64,000 bases of DNA from Odoribacter laneus YIT 12061 (GCF_000243215.1 NZ_JH594597.1:242255-306254), one strand, 5' to 3'; positions 36,234 to 46,328 are shown, counted from the first letter of the stretch. The notes: generated by a model from the letters alone, not told the origin. Numbers and translations: made by a program.

Positions 36234-36623
36234 TTACACTCTCCGGCGTTTCGGGGGACGGCAACCGTTATGCGGCAGCGGAGTTACGTCGATAATTTCG
36301 GATACTTCAATCCCACTTGCATGAATAGCGCGGATCGCTGATTCCCGACCATTACCCGGACCCTTTACATATACTTTGGCTTTTCTCATTCCGAGATCAA
36401 ATGCCACTTTTGCACAATCGCTGGCTGCCATCTGTGCAGCATAAGGAGTGTTTTTCTTCGATCCTTTAAATCCCATTTTACCGGCTGACGACCATGAAAT
36501 AACCTGACCGGTTTGATTCGTCAACGAAATAATAATGTTATTGAAAGATGAATGAACGTGTGCTTGTCCAACGGCTTCTACTTTAACTAACCGTTTTCTG
36601 TTTGATGTAGACTTCTTTGCCAT
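36234..36623 (-). CDS. rpsK: Ribosomal protein S11
   Basis: 129 residues; core [30 protein letters not shown] and the conserved C-terminal [13 protein letters not shown]. It binds near the 3' end of 16S rRNA in the platform. It is 12 bases after rpsM. Confidence 0.98.
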   Translation of the reverse strand: MAKKSTSNRKRLVKVEAVGQAHVHSSFNNIIISLTNQTGQVISWSSAGKMGFKGSKKNTPYAAQMAASDCAKVAFDLGMRKAKVYVKGPGNGRESAIRAIHASGIEVSEIIDVTPLPHNGCRPPKRRRV

Positions 36624-36635
36624 AATTCAATTCAA

Positions 36636-37013
36636 TTATTTAGTTGCTTTTTTCTTGTTAGCAACAGTTTTCTTCTTACCCTTCCTTGTACGGGCATTGT
36701 TCTTTGTACTTTGTCCTCTTACGGGCAATCCCAGACGATGACGGATACCCCGGTAACAACCGATATCCATCAAACGCTTGATGTTCATCTGAATGGTAGA
36801 TCTCAGCTCTCCTTCAACTTTGTACTCTGCATTGATCACTTTTCGTACAGCTGCGAGCTGGTCGTCATTCCAGTCTTTTACCTTAGTGTCAAAATCGATG
36901 CCGGCCTTACTCAGAATGGTCCGGGCACTACTTCTACCTATACCGAAGATATAGGTCAAGGCTATTTCTCCTCTTTTGTTTGAGGGTAAATCTACACCTA
37001 CGATTCTTGCCAT
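36636..37013 (-). CDS. rpsM: Ribosomal protein S13
   Basis: 125 residues: [24 protein letters not shown] at the start, [14 protein letters not shown] and a Lys-rich tail. It contacts the P-site tRNA and the L5 bridge in the 30S head. It follows rpmJ by 30 bases. Confidence 0.98.
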   Translation of the reverse strand: MARIVGVDLPSNKRGEIALTYIFGIGRSSARTILSKAGIDFDTKVKDWNDDQLAAVRKVINAEYKVEGELRSTIQMNIKRLMDIGCYRGIRHRLGLPVRGQSTKNNARTRKGKKKTVANKKKATK

Positions 37014-37043
37014 AAATCTCTTTTAATTTTACAGATTAATGAA

Positions 37044-37160
37044 TCAACCCTGACGTTGTTTAAACTTCGGGTTCTTTTTGTTAATGACGTACAAAACGCC
37101 TTTTCTTCTTACAATCTTGCAATCGTCATTACGTTTTTTAATGGACGCTCTTACCTTCAT
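37044..37160 (-). CDS. rpmJ: Ribosomal protein L36, zinc-free type
   Basis: 38 codons, translated by hand: [20 protein letters not shown], then [18 protein letters not shown]. Only one Cys (Cys14) remains of the zinc motif C-x2-C-x12-C-x4-H, so this is the zinc-independent form. Its place between infA and rpsM is conserved. Confidence 0.95.
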   Translation of the reverse strand: MKVRASIKKRNDDCKIVRRKGVLYVINKKNPKFKQRQG

Positions 37161-37255
37161 GGTTTTTAAATTTGAATATTCACAAATAATACATCGACAG
37201 CTCACCTCCCTGAAACCTCCGAAAAAATCTCAGCTCCTTAAACGTATCGATGAAT

Positions 37256-37477
37256 TTAATTTTTATATCTGAACGTAATTCTGCCTTTCGTCAGATCATA
37301 GGGCGACATATCTACCCTCACCCGGTCCCCAGGAAGAATTTTTATATAATGCATCCGCATTTTCCCGGATATATGAGCGGTGATAATATGTCCGTTCTCC
37401 AACTCTACCCGAAACATCGCATTCGACAACGCTTCGGTTATAACTCCATCTTGCTCTATTGACGGCTGTTTTGCCAT
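37256..37477 (-). CDS. infA: Translation initiation factor IF-1
   Basis: 73 residues with the OB fold of IF-1: [45 protein letters not shown] and GRITFRYK. It binds the A site of the 30S subunit with IF-2 and IF-3. It starts 3 bases after the map stop, so the two are translationally close. Confidence 0.97.
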   Translation of the reverse strand: MAKQPSIEQDGVITEALSNAMFRVELENGHIITAHISGKMRMHYIKILPGDRVRVDMSPYDLTKGRITFRYKN

Positions 37478-37480
37478 ACT

Positions 37481-38308
37481 TTAATTTAATTGATTATCAA
37501 ATTGTTCAGAGGTATTCTCTCCCTTCAGGGATTTTTTCTCTAAATTTTTTTCTACAAATTCAAACGAAGACAAAATATCGGCCCCGTGTTTGCCTATAGC
37601 TACAGTATGCTCAAAATGAGCCGAAGGCATTCTGTCACGTGTCCGTATGGTCCATCCGTCGGCATCCTGATAGACGTGACGCTTTCCCAGGTTGATCATC
37701 GGTTCGATCGCAATGACCATTCCCTCCGCTAATTTCGTCCCTTGTCCACGACGTCCGTAATTCGGCACCTGAGGCTCTTCGTGCATATCCCGTCCGACAC
37801 CATGTCCGACCAACTCCCGGACTACCGAATAACCGTTTGCTTCACAATAACTCTGTACGGCATAGCCAATATCTCCTATCCTCAATCCGGCAACTGCTTT
37901 TTCAATACCCCGATACAAAGCGTCTTTCGTGGTACGCAATAATTTCCGGACTTCTTCCCGGACCTCTCCCACTTCAAAGGTATAGGCGCTATCTCCATAA
38001 TACCCGTTCTTCAACGTCCCGCAATCTATGGAAACGACATCTCCTTCTTTCAAAATACGATGGGCGGAAGGAATTCCATGTACCACCTCTTCGTTAATGG
38101 AAATACACAAGGTATTCGGAAATCCGCCGTATCCTAAAAAGCCGGGCAGGGCTCCATGATCCCGGATAAATTCCTCTGCGATACGATCCAGTTCTAAAGT
38201 TGAAATCCCCGGACGAACATGCTTTGCCATTTCACCCAGAGTCTTTCCAACCAGAAGATTACTCTCCCTCAGTAACTCAATCTCTTCTGCTGTCTTTAAA
38301 AAAATCAT
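37481..38308 (-). CDS. map: Methionine aminopeptidase, type I
   Basis: 275 residues. The metal ligands of the pita-bread fold are present: Asp in VSIDCGTLKNGYYGDSAYTF (two Asp), His in VGHGVGRDMHEEP, Glu in VIAIEPMI and Glu in HFEHTVAI. It removes the initiator Met from nascent chains. It is longer than E. coli MAP by a C-terminal tail of about 20 residues. A terminator-like hairpin lies between it and secY. Confidence 0.96.
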   Translation of the reverse strand: MIFLKTAEEIELLRESNLLVGKTLGEMAKHVRPGISTLELDRIAEEFIRDHGALPGFLGYGGFPNTLCISINEEVVHGIPSAHRILKEGDVVSIDCGTLKNGYYGDSAYTFEVGEVREEVRKLLRTTKDALYRGIEKAVAGLRIGDIGYAVQSYCEANGYSVVRELVGHGVGRDMHEEPQVPNYGRRGQGTKLAEGMVIAIEPMINLGKRHVYQDADGWTIRTRDRMPSAHFEHTVAIGKHGADILSSFEFVEKNLEKKSLKGENTSEQFDNQLN

Positions 38309-38374
38309 GCCGCAAAAGTAATACTTTTTTTAAAAGTCTCAAAGTTCCAAGCTTTTAAAAGTGGAAGATGAGCG

Positions 38375-38420
38375 TAAAAAAGTCGCAAAGCCCCGAATAT
38401 TTTCAGCAACTTTACGACTT
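38375..38420 (-). terminator. Terminator-like hairpin between secY and map
   Basis: AAGTCGCAAAG (38380-38390) pairs with CTTTACGACTT (38410-38420) with one mismatch; TTTTTT follows on the minus strand. It lies 8 bases after the secY stop and could thin out transcription before map-infA. Confidence 0.6.
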
Positions 38421-38427
38421 CTGTTTC

Positions 38428-39768
38428 TTAATATGCAGCAGGTCCTCCCGGAGTCTTTCCCTTGATCCTTCCCGTCTTCATCAATCCGTCGTAATGACGC
38501 ATTAACAAATGGGACTCAATCTGTTGCAAGGTGTCCAATACCACTCCTACCAGAATCAGCAATGAAGTACCTCCATAGAAATGTGCAAACTGATTATTCA
38601 CTCCGGCAATTATTGCAAAAGCCGGTAATATAGCAACGATCCCCAAGAAAATAGACCCGGGCAAAGTAATGCGTGACATAATCGTATCCAAAAATTCCAT
38701 AGTCTTCTTGCCTGGTTTCACTCCCGGTATAAACCCACCGTTCTTCTTCATATCCTCCGCCATTTGTTGAGGGTTGATAGTGATTGCAGTATAAAAATAA
38801 GTAAACAATACTATCAAAATAAAGAACGTAAAATTATACCAGAAACCGGTAAAATTGGAAAAAGCAGCAGCAAATCCCGATAAAGATTCAGAAGCTGCAT
38901 AATTGACAAATGAAATCGGCAGCAACATCAAAGCCTGGGCAAAGATGATCGGCATTACACCGGCCGCATTGATTTTCAAAGGTATATACTGGCGAACCCC
39001 GCCATATTGTTTATTTCCTACAATACGTTTCGCATATTGTACAGGAACTTTACGGGTACCTTGTACCAACAGTATTGTTCCGCAGAATACCAGGAACAAC
39101 AGAATCAATTCCACCAATAAAGCGACCATTCCGCCGCCTTGCTGAGACATACGGGAAGCTCCTTCCGCAAAGAAAGCAAAAGGCAAACGGGCAATAATAC
39201 CAATCATAATGATGATGGAAACTCCGTTACCGATACCTTTATCCGTAATTTTTTCACCCAGCCACAGCACAAACATAGAGCCGGCGGCCAGAATAATGAC
39301 AGACGAAATTGTAAAGAAAGCTCCTTTGATCACAAATGCCCATTCTGGAATCTGTGCATGTAAGTTGGTCAGATACGCTGCTCCCTGTAATACGAGGATG
39401 ATCAGAGTCAGATAACGGGTAATCTGATTGATTTTACGCCTTCCGCTTTCTCCTTCCCGCTGCATACGCTGGAAGTAAGGCACTGCGATTCCCAGCAACT
39501 GAACCACAATAGAAGCTGAGATATAAGGCATAATACCCAATGCAAATACCGAAGCATTCGAAAATGCTCCTCCGGAAAACATGTCCAACAAACCCATTAC
39601 TCCTGTCGCAGTCTGCTCCTTCAAAGCAGCAAGCCCAGCTGGATCAATACCCGGCAGTACGATTTCTGTACCCAAACGGTATACAGCTATCAGCCCTACC
39701 GTCATGAGAATCCGGGTCCGGAGTTCCTCAATTTTCCAAATGTTCTTTAATGTATCAAATAACTTCAT
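38428..39768 (-). CDS. secY: Preprotein translocase subunit SecY
   Basis: 446 residues with ten predicted membrane helices forming the SecYEG channel. Family landmarks: GLIAVYRLGTEIVLPGIDP, MFSGGAFSNASVFALGIMPYISASI, RKVPVQYAKRIVG, GVMPIIFAQALM and GYTYFYT-like LFTYFYTAITINPQQMAEDMKKNGGF. It lies 113 bases after rplO. Confidence 0.98.
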   Translation of the reverse strand: MKLFDTLKNIWKIEELRTRILMTVGLIAVYRLGTEIVLPGIDPAGLAALKEQTATGVMGLLDMFSGGAFSNASVFALGIMPYISASIVVQLLGIAVPYFQRMQREGESGRRKINQITRYLTLIILVLQGAAYLTNLHAQIPEWAFVIKGAFFTISSVIILAAGSMFVLWLGEKITDKGIGNGVSIIIMIGIIARLPFAFFAEGASRMSQQGGGMVALLVELILLFLVFCGTILLVQGTRKVPVQYAKRIVGNKQYGGVRQYIPLKINAAGVMPIIFAQALMLLPISFVNYAASESLSGFAAAFSNFTGFWYNFTFFILIVLFTYFYTAITINPQQMAEDMKKNGGFIPGVKPGKKTMEFLDTIMSRITLPGSIFLGIVAILPAFAIIAGVNNQFAHFYGGTSLLILVGVVLDTLQQIESHLLMRHYDGLMKTGRIKGKTPGGPAAY

Positions 39769-39881
39769 AAGTTCTTCCTTATTAATAGTTCATAAAGTCA
39801 ATAAAGCCGGAAGTCAAAAAGTCGAAAGTCTGCGACCTTAGCTCTTTACAGACCTTACGGACTTTATGGACCCGTTTTGTT

Positions 39882-40355
39882 TTACAAAACGATTGCTGCA
39901 CCTCCAGCAGCTTCGATAGCTTCTACAGCCTTTTTAGAGAAAGCATCCGCCTTCACTTCCAGCTTTGCTTTCAGTACACCATTACCTAATATCTTCAAAA
40001 GATCATTCTTTGAGAGCAGGCCGGCTTTAATCAATATATCTTTATCGATAGCTGTCAGATTGTCTCTTTCAGCCAATTCCTGAAGCATACTGATATTTAT
40101 AGCCTTGAATTCAATCCGGTTGATATTTTTAAAACCGAATTTAGGCACTCTTCTCTGAAGCGGCATCTGACCTCCTTCAAAACCGATCTTATGTTTAAAG
40201 CCGGATCTTGATTTGGCACCTTTGTGTCCTCTTGTAGAAGTACCTCCTTTTCCCGAACCCTGTCCGCGGCCTATTCTCTTTTCGTGGTGAGTGGAACCGC
40301 AAGCCGGTTTTAAGCTACTTAAATCCATTCTATATGTATTAAAATCGTTTGACAA
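39882..40355 (-). CDS. rplO: Ribosomal protein L15
   Basis: 157 residues with the Gly-rich basic N-terminal arm (RIGRGQGSGKGGTSTRGHKG) and FEGGQMPLQRRVPKFGF. It stabilises 23S rRNA late in 50S assembly. It starts directly after the rpmD stop. Confidence 0.97.
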   Translation of the reverse strand: MSNDFNTYRMDLSSLKPACGSTHHEKRIGRGQGSGKGGTSTRGHKGAKSRSGFKHKIGFEGGQMPLQRRVPKFGFKNINRIEFKAINISMLQELAERDNLTAIDKDILIKAGLLSKNDLLKILGNGVLKAKLEVKADAFSKKAVEAIEAAGGAAIVL

Positions 40356-40538
40356 TTACTTTACTTCTTCCACTTTTACCAGGTGTTTCACCTTAGCGAT
40401 CATACCCAGTATCTGAGGAGTAGCTTCGTGTTCAGCACTGCTGCTGATTTTATTTAAACCCAGAGCTGTTAAAGTGCCTACCTGACGTTTATCGCTACCG
40501 ATCTTACTTCTTACCAATGTAACTTTAATCTTTGCCAT
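40356..40538 (-). CDS. rpmD: Ribosomal protein L30
   Basis: 60 residues; IKVTLVRSKIGSDKRQVGTLTALGL is typical of L30. It is encoded between rpsE and rplO as usual. Confidence 0.97.
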   Translation of the reverse strand: MAKIKVTLVRSKIGSDKRQVGTLTALGLNKISSSAEHEATPQILGMIAKVKHLVKVEEVK

Positions 40539-40549
40539 AACTCATCTCA

Positions 40550-41056
40550 TTAACCGTTAAACACTTTATCCACACTCACATTTCTTTGCTGAGCCACCAT
40601 ACGGACATCTCTCATCTGTTTCAAAGCAGCAATAGTGGCTTTTACCAGATTATGAGGATTGGAAGAACCTTTGCTCTTCGCCAATACGTCATGGATACCA
40701 GCACTTTCCAATACGGCACGCATAGCACCTCCGGCAACCATTCCCGTACCGGAAGAAGCGGGTTTCATAAATACCTCAGCACCTCCGAAACGAGCCACCT
40801 GTTCATGAGGAATTGTCCCTTTATACACCGGTACTTTCACTAAATTCTTTTTAGCTGCTTCTATACCCTTGGCAATAGCTGTAGTGACTTCATTTGCCTT
40901 TCCCAGTCCCCAGCCTACAATACCGTTTTCGTCTCCGACAACGACAATAGCCGCAAAACTGAAGGTACGACCTCCTTTAGTAACTTTGGTCACCCGATTG
41001 ATAGCCACCAATCTGTCTTTCAATTCCAAGTCAGTATTATTAATTTTTTGTTCCAT
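40550..41056 (-). CDS. rpsE: Ribosomal protein S5
   Basis: 168 residues: double-stranded RNA-binding N-domain ([31 protein letters not shown]) and [20 protein letters not shown] in the C-domain. It takes part in decoding accuracy at the mRNA entry site. Confidence 0.98.
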   Translation of the reverse strand: MEQKINNTDLELKDRLVAINRVTKVTKGGRTFSFAAIVVVGDENGIVGWGLGKANEVTTAIAKGIEAAKKNLVKVPVYKGTIPHEQVARFGGAEVFMKPASSGTGMVAGGAMRAVLESAGIHDVLAKSKGSSNPHNLVKATIAALKQMRDVRMVAQQRNVSVDKVFNG

Positions 41057-41068
41057 TCCTGCTAACTT

Positions 41069-41425
41069 TTAAAAATTAAGACCTCCGTTACGGGCAGCGT
41101 CAGCTAAAGCTTTCACTCTTCCGTGATACAAATAACCGTTTCTATCGAATACCACTACTTCAATACCGGCTGCTTTTGCTTTTTCTGCAACAGCAGCACC
41201 CACCAAAGCAGCTTGTTCTGTTTTTGTGCCTTTCTTTTCAGCAATTTCCTTGCTCAAGGATGAGACAGATAAAAGCGTTTTACCTGCTTCATCATCTATC
41301 AGCTGTACGGAAATCTGCGCATTTGAACGGAATACGCTCAAACGGGGTCTCTCAGCTGTTCCGGAGACAATCTTCCGAATTCTCCTCTTTATTCTTAATC
41401 TTCTTTCTTCCTTCGTTAAAGCCAT
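41069..41425 (-). CDS. rplR: Ribosomal protein L18
   Basis: 118 residues with the 5S rRNA-binding pattern [36 protein letters not shown] and [20 protein letters not shown]. Confidence 0.98.
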   Translation of the reverse strand: MALTKEERRLRIKRRIRKIVSGTAERPRLSVFRSNAQISVQLIDDEAGKTLLSVSSLSKEIAEKKGTKTEQAALVGAAVAEKAKAAGIEVVVFDRNGYLYHGRVKALADAARNGGLNF

Positions 41426-41447
41426 AACTTTTACTTACTTTAGGTGA

Positions 41448-42002
41448 TTAAACTTTAGCTGACTTACCTGCTTTACGGCGTACCTGTTCACCTACGAAGC
41501 GGATACCCTTACCTTTATAAGGTTCCGGACGGCGGAAAGAACGGATTTTAGCAGCTACCTGACCGATCAGTTGTTTATCGCAACTTTCCAGGGTAATAAT
41601 CGGATTCGCACGTTTTTCCGTAACAGCGGAAACTTTTACTTCATCCGGCAACTGGAGAAAAATCGAGTGGGAATATCCCAAACCCAACTCCAGAATCTGT
41701 CCGTCAGCATTCGCTCTGTAACCGACGCCGACTAATTCCTGTTTGATCGTATAACCTTCAGAAACACCTACTACCATATTATGGATCAAAGCACGATATA
41801 AACCATGCATTGCTTTATGTTCCTTATCTTCTGTATGACGTGCTACATGCACATTTTCTTCGTCTACTGTTACAGTAAGATCTTTGCTTACTTGCTGGGA
41901 AAGCTGTCCCTTCGGACCTTTTACTGTGACGGTGTTATCCGGACTTACGGCTACCGTAACTCCTTGTGGTATATGAATCGGTAATTTTCCTATACGTGAC
42001 AT
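41448..42002 (-). CDS. rplF: Ribosomal protein L6
   Basis: 184 residues, two L6 domains: MSRIGKLPIHIPQGV, MHGLYRALIHNMVVGVSEG and the signature PEPYKGKGIRF near the C-terminus. It binds near the factor-binding centre of the 50S subunit. Confidence 0.98.
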   Translation of the reverse strand: MSRIGKLPIHIPQGVTVAVSPDNTVTVKGPKGQLSQQVSKDLTVTVDEENVHVARHTEDKEHKAMHGLYRALIHNMVVGVSEGYTIKQELVGVGYRANADGQILELGLGYSHSIFLQLPDEVKVSAVTEKRANPIITLESCDKQLIGQVAAKIRSFRRPEPYKGKGIRFVGEQVRRKAGKSAKV

Positions 42003-42020
42003 CTCTTCTTCACTTTTAAA

Positions 42021-42416
42021 TTAATACACATAACACAATACTTCACCGCCTACATTTTTCTGGCGAGCTTCTTTGTCTGTCATCAATCCCATAGAAGTAG
42101 ACAAGATGGCAATCCCCAAGCCGTTCAATACACGCGGCATTTCTTCGACATTGGTGTAGCGTCTTAAACCCGGTTTAGATACCCGCACCAAAGATTGAAT
42201 GGCAGGTAATTTCGTTTCCGGATGATATTTAAGAGCAATCTTAATATTACTTTTTGCTCCGTCTTGTTCAAACTTATAATTCAAAATATATCCTTTTTCT
42301 TTCAGGATCTTAGTGATCTCCCTCTTCATATTTGAACCGGGAACATCTACTACTTTATGACCGGCTCTTATCGCATTTCTCAAACGCGTAAGGTAATCTG
42401 CTATTGGATCTGTCAT
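42021..42416 (-). CDS. rpsH: Ribosomal protein S8
   Basis: 131 residues from the ATG at 42416 (MTDPIADYLTRLRNAIRAGH), the normal S8 start; a start at 42443 would add nine odd residues and overlap rpsN. The C-terminal GIAILSTSMGLMTDKEARQ and GGEVLCYVY are diagnostic. S8 binds the central domain of 16S rRNA and in many bacteria represses the spc operon. Confidence 0.97.
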   Translation of the reverse strand: MTDPIADYLTRLRNAIRAGHKVVDVPGSNMKREITKILKEKGYILNYKFEQDGAKSNIKIALKYHPETKLPAIQSLVRVSKPGLRRYTNVEEMPRVLNGLGIAILSTSMGLMTDKEARQKNVGGEVLCYVY

Positions 42417-42436
42417 TTCTTTCTTACTTTTAAATA

Positions 42437-42706
42437 TTACCAACTAGCTTTCTTCACTCCCGGTATCAAACCTGCAGATGCCATTTCGCGGAACTGGATT
42501 CTGCTGATACCAAATTGTCTCATGTAACCTCTCGGTCTGCCGGTCAGTTTGCACCTGTTGTGCAAACGGATAGGATTGGAATTCTTCGGAAGAAGACTCA
42601 ATCCTGCATAGTCGCCTTCAGCTTTTAACTTTGCCCGTTTTGCTGCGTACTTTTCTACCAATTTTGCACGCTTCATTTCACGGGCCTTCATTGATTCTTT
42701 TGCCAT
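42437..42706 (-). CDS. rpsN: Ribosomal protein S14, zinc-free type
   Basis: 89 residues. The long form without the paired CxxC zinc motif (only one Cys, in [17 protein letters not shown]). [17 protein letters not shown] at the end is typical. Confidence 0.97.
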   Translation of the reverse strand: MAKESMKAREMKRAKLVEKYAAKRAKLKAEGDYAGLSLLPKNSNPIRLHNRCKLTGRPRGYMRQFGISRIQFREMASAGLIPGVKKASW

Positions 42707-42717
42707 TTTCTCTGGTT

Positions 42718-43266
42718 TTAATTCTTTTTAAATGGTAATCCAAATTCTCTCAGAAGAGCAAAACCTTCTTCGTCGGTATTAGCCGAAGTCACAAATGTTA
42801 TATTCATACCCATAATTTTATGCACATTGTCGAGCACAATTTCCGGGAATATGATCTGCTCATCGAGTCCTAATGTATAGTTGCCCCTGCCGTCCAGCTT
42901 ACTGTTAATTCCTTTGAAGTCGCGGATACGCGGCAAAGCTGAAGTAATCAGCCTTTCCAGGAACTCGTACATACGTTCTTTACGTAATGTAACCCGTACG
43001 CCGATCGGCATGCCTTTACGCAATTTAAAGTTAGATACGTCTTTTACGGATTTCGTTGTCACAGGCTTCTGCCCTGTAATAGCCGCAATTTCGTTCACTG
43101 AAAATTCAAGAATTTTTTTGTCCTGAATAGAGGAACCTACGCCCTGATTGATTACTATCTTCTCCAACCGAGGGGCCTGCATAACTGACTTGTATCCGAA
43201 TTCTTTCATTAAGGTCGGTACAATTTCTTCGTTATACTTTGTTTTTAAACTTGGTACGTATTTCAT
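42718..43266 (-). CDS. rplE: Ribosomal protein L5
   Basis: 182 residues: [53 protein letters not shown] and [19 protein letters not shown]. It binds 5S rRNA and bridges to S13. A 160-bp spacer with overlapping hairpins separates it from rplX, unusually long for this operon. Confidence 0.98.
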   Translation of the reverse strand: MKYVPSLKTKYNEEIVPTLMKEFGYKSVMQAPRLEKIVINQGVGSSIQDKKILEFSVNEIAAITGQKPVTTKSVKDVSNFKLRKGMPIGVRVTLRKERMYEFLERLITSALPRIRDFKGINSKLDGRGNYTLGLDEQIIFPEIVLDNVHKIMGMNITFVTSANTDEEGFALLREFGLPFKKN

Positions 43267-43336
43267 TCGTTATTTTATTAATTGGCTGTATCCCACAGCA
43301 TAAATATTTGCGGCGGCAAAGCTACAAATTTAATTC

Positions 43337-43392
43337 AAAAGTTGCAAGTCGTCTATTGACAAGTTACAAGTTCTGAGGTAACTTGCAACTTG
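43337..43392 (-). promoter_or_regulatory. Mutually exclusive hairpins in the rplX-rplE spacer
   Basis: On the minus-strand RNA, CAAGUUGCAAGUU (43392-43380) can pair over 13 bp with AACUUGUAACUUG (43372-43360), with one G-U pair. Alternatively it pairs perfectly over 10 bp with CUUGCAACUU (43348-43339), which runs on into UU. The two structures compete, as in an attenuator. It could equally be an unrelated palindromic repeat. Confidence 0.4.
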
Positions 43393-43426
43393 TCCTTTCC
43401 GACTATACTACAACCGTACTGTTATC

Positions 43427-43750
43427 TTACTTCAAGATTTCTCCTGATTTTTTCGCATATCTGACTAATTTCCCTTTGTCATTCAGCTTGCGGCCGACAC
43501 GAGTAGGTTTGTTGGTAGAAGGATCTACTACGTTCAGATTGGAAATATGAATCGGAGCTTCTTTTTTAATAATCCCTCCCTGCGGATTTTTCGCATTGGG
43601 TTTGGTATGTTTGCTTACCATGTTGATGCCTTCGACGATCGCTCTTTCCTGTTCAGGAAACATTTCCAGGACTTTGCCCTGTTTTCCCTTATCGACTCCG
43701 GCATTCACGTAAACTAAATCACCTTTCTTTATATGAAACTTTCTGTTCAT
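43427..43750 (-). CDS. rplX: Ribosomal protein L24
   Basis: 107 residues with the KOW motif [20 protein letters not shown] and [13 protein letters not shown]. It starts 50S assembly at the 5' end of 23S rRNA. A long spacer to rplE follows. Confidence 0.97.
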   Translation of the reverse strand: MNRKFHIKKGDLVYVNAGVDKGKQGKVLEMFPEQERAIVEGINMVSKHTKPNAKNPQGGIIKKEAPIHISNLNVVDPSTNKPTRVGRKLNDKGKLVRYAKKSGEILK

Positions 43751-43837
43751 CGCATTTTTTTATTTACGATTTATGATTTCAAAACCGGTTATCGGACTTG
43801 TAGTCCCCCCCGCTCCTGAATTCTAAATCTAAAATTA

Positions 43838-44203
43838 TTAAAGTACTTCGGGAGCCAACGAAACAATTTTCGTATAACCTTCACGAACTTCACGGGCAAC
43901 CGGTCCGAAAATACGGGTTCCTCTCATTTCTCCTGCATTATTTAACAACACACAAGCGTTGTCGTCAAAGCGGATGTAGGAACCGTCGGGACGCCGATAT
44001 TCCTTAGCGGTACGAACGACGACAGCCTTACTAACCGTTCCTTTTTTCAATTCACCGCCCGGTAAGGCGCTTTTTACAGATACAACGATCTTATCGCCCA
44101 CGCGTGCATATCTTTTCCGGGTTCCTCCCAGAACGCGGATACACAGTACTTCTTTGGCACCGCTGTTATCTGCTACTGTTAATCTGGTTTCCTGTTGTAT
44201 CAT
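43838..44203 (-). CDS. rplN: Ribosomal protein L14
   Basis: 121 residues: [39 protein letters not shown]-type ending [18 protein letters not shown]. It lies 2 bases after rpsQ and 87 before rplX. Confidence 0.98.
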   Translation of the reverse strand: MIQQETRLTVADNSGAKEVLCIRVLGGTRKRYARVGDKIVVSVKSALPGGELKKGTVSKAVVVRTAKEYRRPDGSYIRFDDNACVLLNNAGEMRGTRIFGPVAREVREGYTKIVSLAPEVL

Positions 44204-44205
44204 GA

Positions 44206-44463
44206 TTACTTCGCTCTTTCAATGATTTCCACTAATCTCCATCTCTTCATTTTACTCAAGGGACGGGTTTCCATAATTCTCACTTTATCTCCGACGTTAC
44301 ATTCGTTTTTTTCGTCGTGAGCGGTGAACTTTTTGGTCTTATTCACGAATTTTCCGTAGATCGGATGTTTTTCTTTAAAATGAACGGCAACCGTGATGGA
44401 TTTTTCCATCTTATTGCTCACGACAAGACCAATACGTTCTTTTCTAAGATTTCTTTCTTCCAT
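44206..44463 (-). CDS. rpsQ: Ribosomal protein S17
   Basis: 85 residues: [21 protein letters not shown], the [19 protein letters not shown] block and [21 protein letters not shown], all typical of S17. Confidence 0.97.
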   Translation of the reverse strand: MEERNLRKERIGLVVSNKMEKSITVAVHFKEKHPIYGKFVNKTKKFTAHDEKNECNVGDKVRIMETRPLSKMKRWRLVEIIERAK

Positions 44464-44467
44464 TACT

Positions 44468-44668
44468 TTACTTCTTTACCGTTAATTCTCTCTTACGTAA
44501 TTCTGTCAACATACGAGCGATATCTTTTCTCTTGGCACGGATTTGCATCGTATTTTCCAGAGGAGTGATCGTATGGTTCATTTTCATCTTATTCAGAGCC
44601 ACTTTTTCAGCAGTTACTCTTTCTTTAAGATCGTCTGTGGTCATTTCTATAATTTCTGAATTTTTCAT
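44468..44668 (-). CDS. rpmC: Ribosomal protein L29
   Basis: 66 residues, two helices, with [18 protein letters not shown] at the start and [17 protein letters not shown] at the end. It lies at the peptide exit tunnel. Confidence 0.96.
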   Translation of the reverse strand: MKNSEIIEMTTDDLKERVTAEKVALNKMKMNHTITPLENTMQIRAKRKDIARMLTELRKRELTVKK

Positions 44669-44712
44669 CTTTCTGTCAAATTAATTTAGTTCTACAATCA
44701 ACAGTCTGACGA

Positions 44713-45132
44713 CTATTCGGAATAGTCACGTCTAACCACAAACTTTGTCGTAATAGGTAATTTCTGGGCTGCAAGACGTAAAGCTTCTTTTGCTACTGCA
44801 TACGGCACGCCATCTGCTTCGAAAAGAATACGCCCCGGAGTTACTGGAGCCACGAAACCTTCGGGATTACCTTTACCTTTACCCATACGTACCTCCGCAG
44901 GTTTTTTGGTAATCGGTTTATCCGGGAATATTCGTATCCATATTTGTCCCTGACGTTGCATATACCGCGTAACAGCAACACGGGCTGCTTCAATCTGGCG
45001 TCCTTCGATCCACATGGACTCCAACGCCTTTATTCCGAAAGATCCGAATGCCAGTTCATGTCCTCTCTGGGCATTTCCTTTCATTCTTCCCTTTTGACTT
45101 CTTCTGTATTTAGTCCTTTTTGGCTGTAACAT
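44713..45132 (-). CDS. rplP: Ribosomal protein L16
   Basis: 139 residues: [60 protein letters not shown]. It positions the A-site tRNA elbow in the 50S subunit. Confidence 0.98.
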   Translation of the reverse strand: MLQPKRTKYRRSQKGRMKGNAQRGHELAFGSFGIKALESMWIEGRQIEAARVAVTRYMQRQGQIWIRIFPDKPITKKPAEVRMGKGKGNPEGFVAPVTPGRILFEADGVPYAVAKEALRLAAQKLPITTKFVVRRDYSE

Positions 45133-45138
45133 AACTCA

Positions 45139-45867
45139 CTACTTTTTTCTTTTTTTGAAATTCTTCTTACCAGCGGGATTTGCATTAGCAGCATTACGGG
45201 TTTCGCGGGAAGCCAAAACTGAATTCGGTACTAATTCCCGTTTCCCATAAACTTCACCTTTACAAATCCATACTTTTATACCCAGCAAACCGTAAGTCGT
45301 CAATGCTTCTGCCTGTGCGTAATCGATGTCTGCACGAAAAGTGTGCAGTGGAATTCTACCTTCCTTAAAGATTTCGGCACGTGCCATTTCAGCTCCGTTC
45401 AAACGACCGGATATCAAAACTTTGATTCCCTCAGCCCCCATTCTCATGGTAGACTGAACAGCCATTTTGATAGCTCTACGGTATGCAACACGTCCTTCCA
45501 GCTGACGAGCGATGTTATTGCCTACGATAACGGCATCCAATTCAGGACGTTTAATTTCGAAGATATTAATTTGTACTTCCTTATCGGTAATTTTCTTAAG
45601 CTCTTCTTTTAACTTATCCACTTCCTGGCCGCCTTTACCGATGATAATTCCCGGACGGGCGGTGTTGATGGTGATGGTAATCAGCTTAAGGGTCCTTTCG
45701 ATAACAATCTTTGCGATTCCGGCTTTCGCTAAACGGGCGTTCAGGTATTTTCTGATCTTATAATCTTCTACCAGTTTATCGCCATATTTTTTGCCGCCGA
45801 ACCAGTTAGAATCCCATCCACGGATGATTCCTAATCTATTGCTTATTGGATTAACTTTTTGTCCCAT
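45139..45867 (-). CDS. rpsC: Ribosomal protein S3
   Basis: 242 residues: [20 protein letters not shown], the KH-domain loop [37 protein letters not shown] and a basic tail ([10 protein letters not shown]). It forms the mRNA entry with S4 and S5. Confidence 0.98.
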   Translation of the reverse strand: MGQKVNPISNRLGIIRGWDSNWFGGKKYGDKLVEDYKIRKYLNARLAKAGIAKIVIERTLKLITITINTARPGIIIGKGGQEVDKLKEELKKITDKEVQINIFEIKRPELDAVIVGNNIARQLEGRVAYRRAIKMAVQSTMRMGAEGIKVLISGRLNGAEMARAEIFKEGRIPLHTFRADIDYAQAEALTTYGLLGIKVWICKGEVYGKRELVPNSVLASRETRNAANANPAGKKNFKKRKK

Positions 45868-45873
45868 GCGATT

Positions 45874-46293
45874 TTATTCTTTTACAACATTTTCAACTGC
45901 TGTCTTGCTACCCAAGACGATAGTCACGTGATTTGATCTCTTGCGGATCCGGTGAGCTCTCCCCTGTGGGGCTGGTCTCAGTCTTTTCAGAATGCCAGCA
46001 CCGTCAACGAAAATTTCTTTGACAAACAAAGAAGCATCTTCGATCCGTTTACCTTCATTCTTGGCACTCCAGTTGGCAATAGCCGAAAGCAAGAGTTTTT
46101 CCACTTTACGGGCAGCTTCACGAGGACAAAATTTAAGTATATCCAAAGCTCTCTGTACGTCCTTTCCACGTACCAAGTCTGCCACCAATCTCATTTTCTG
46201 AGGTGACGAAGGACAACCACGCAGGATCGCAAAAGCTTTCTCCTTTTTGGCCTCCTTTATCTGATTTGCTCTTATTCTTTTTCTTGCACCCAT
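45874..46293 (-). CDS. rplV: Ribosomal protein L22
   Basis: 139 residues: RGCPSSPQKMRLVADLVRGKDVQRAL, LLSAIANWSAKNEG and the end block GRAHRIRKRSNHVTIVLGSK. Its loop lines the exit tunnel. Confidence 0.97.
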   Translation of the reverse strand: MGARKRIRANQIKEAKKEKAFAILRGCPSSPQKMRLVADLVRGKDVQRALDILKFCPREAARKVEKLLLSAIANWSAKNEGKRIEDASLFVKEIFVDGAGILKRLRPAPQGRAHRIRKRSNHVTIVLGSKTAVENVVKE

Positions 46294-46328
46294 TTTAATA
46301 CATCTTCATTGGTTCAACTTAATCACGC

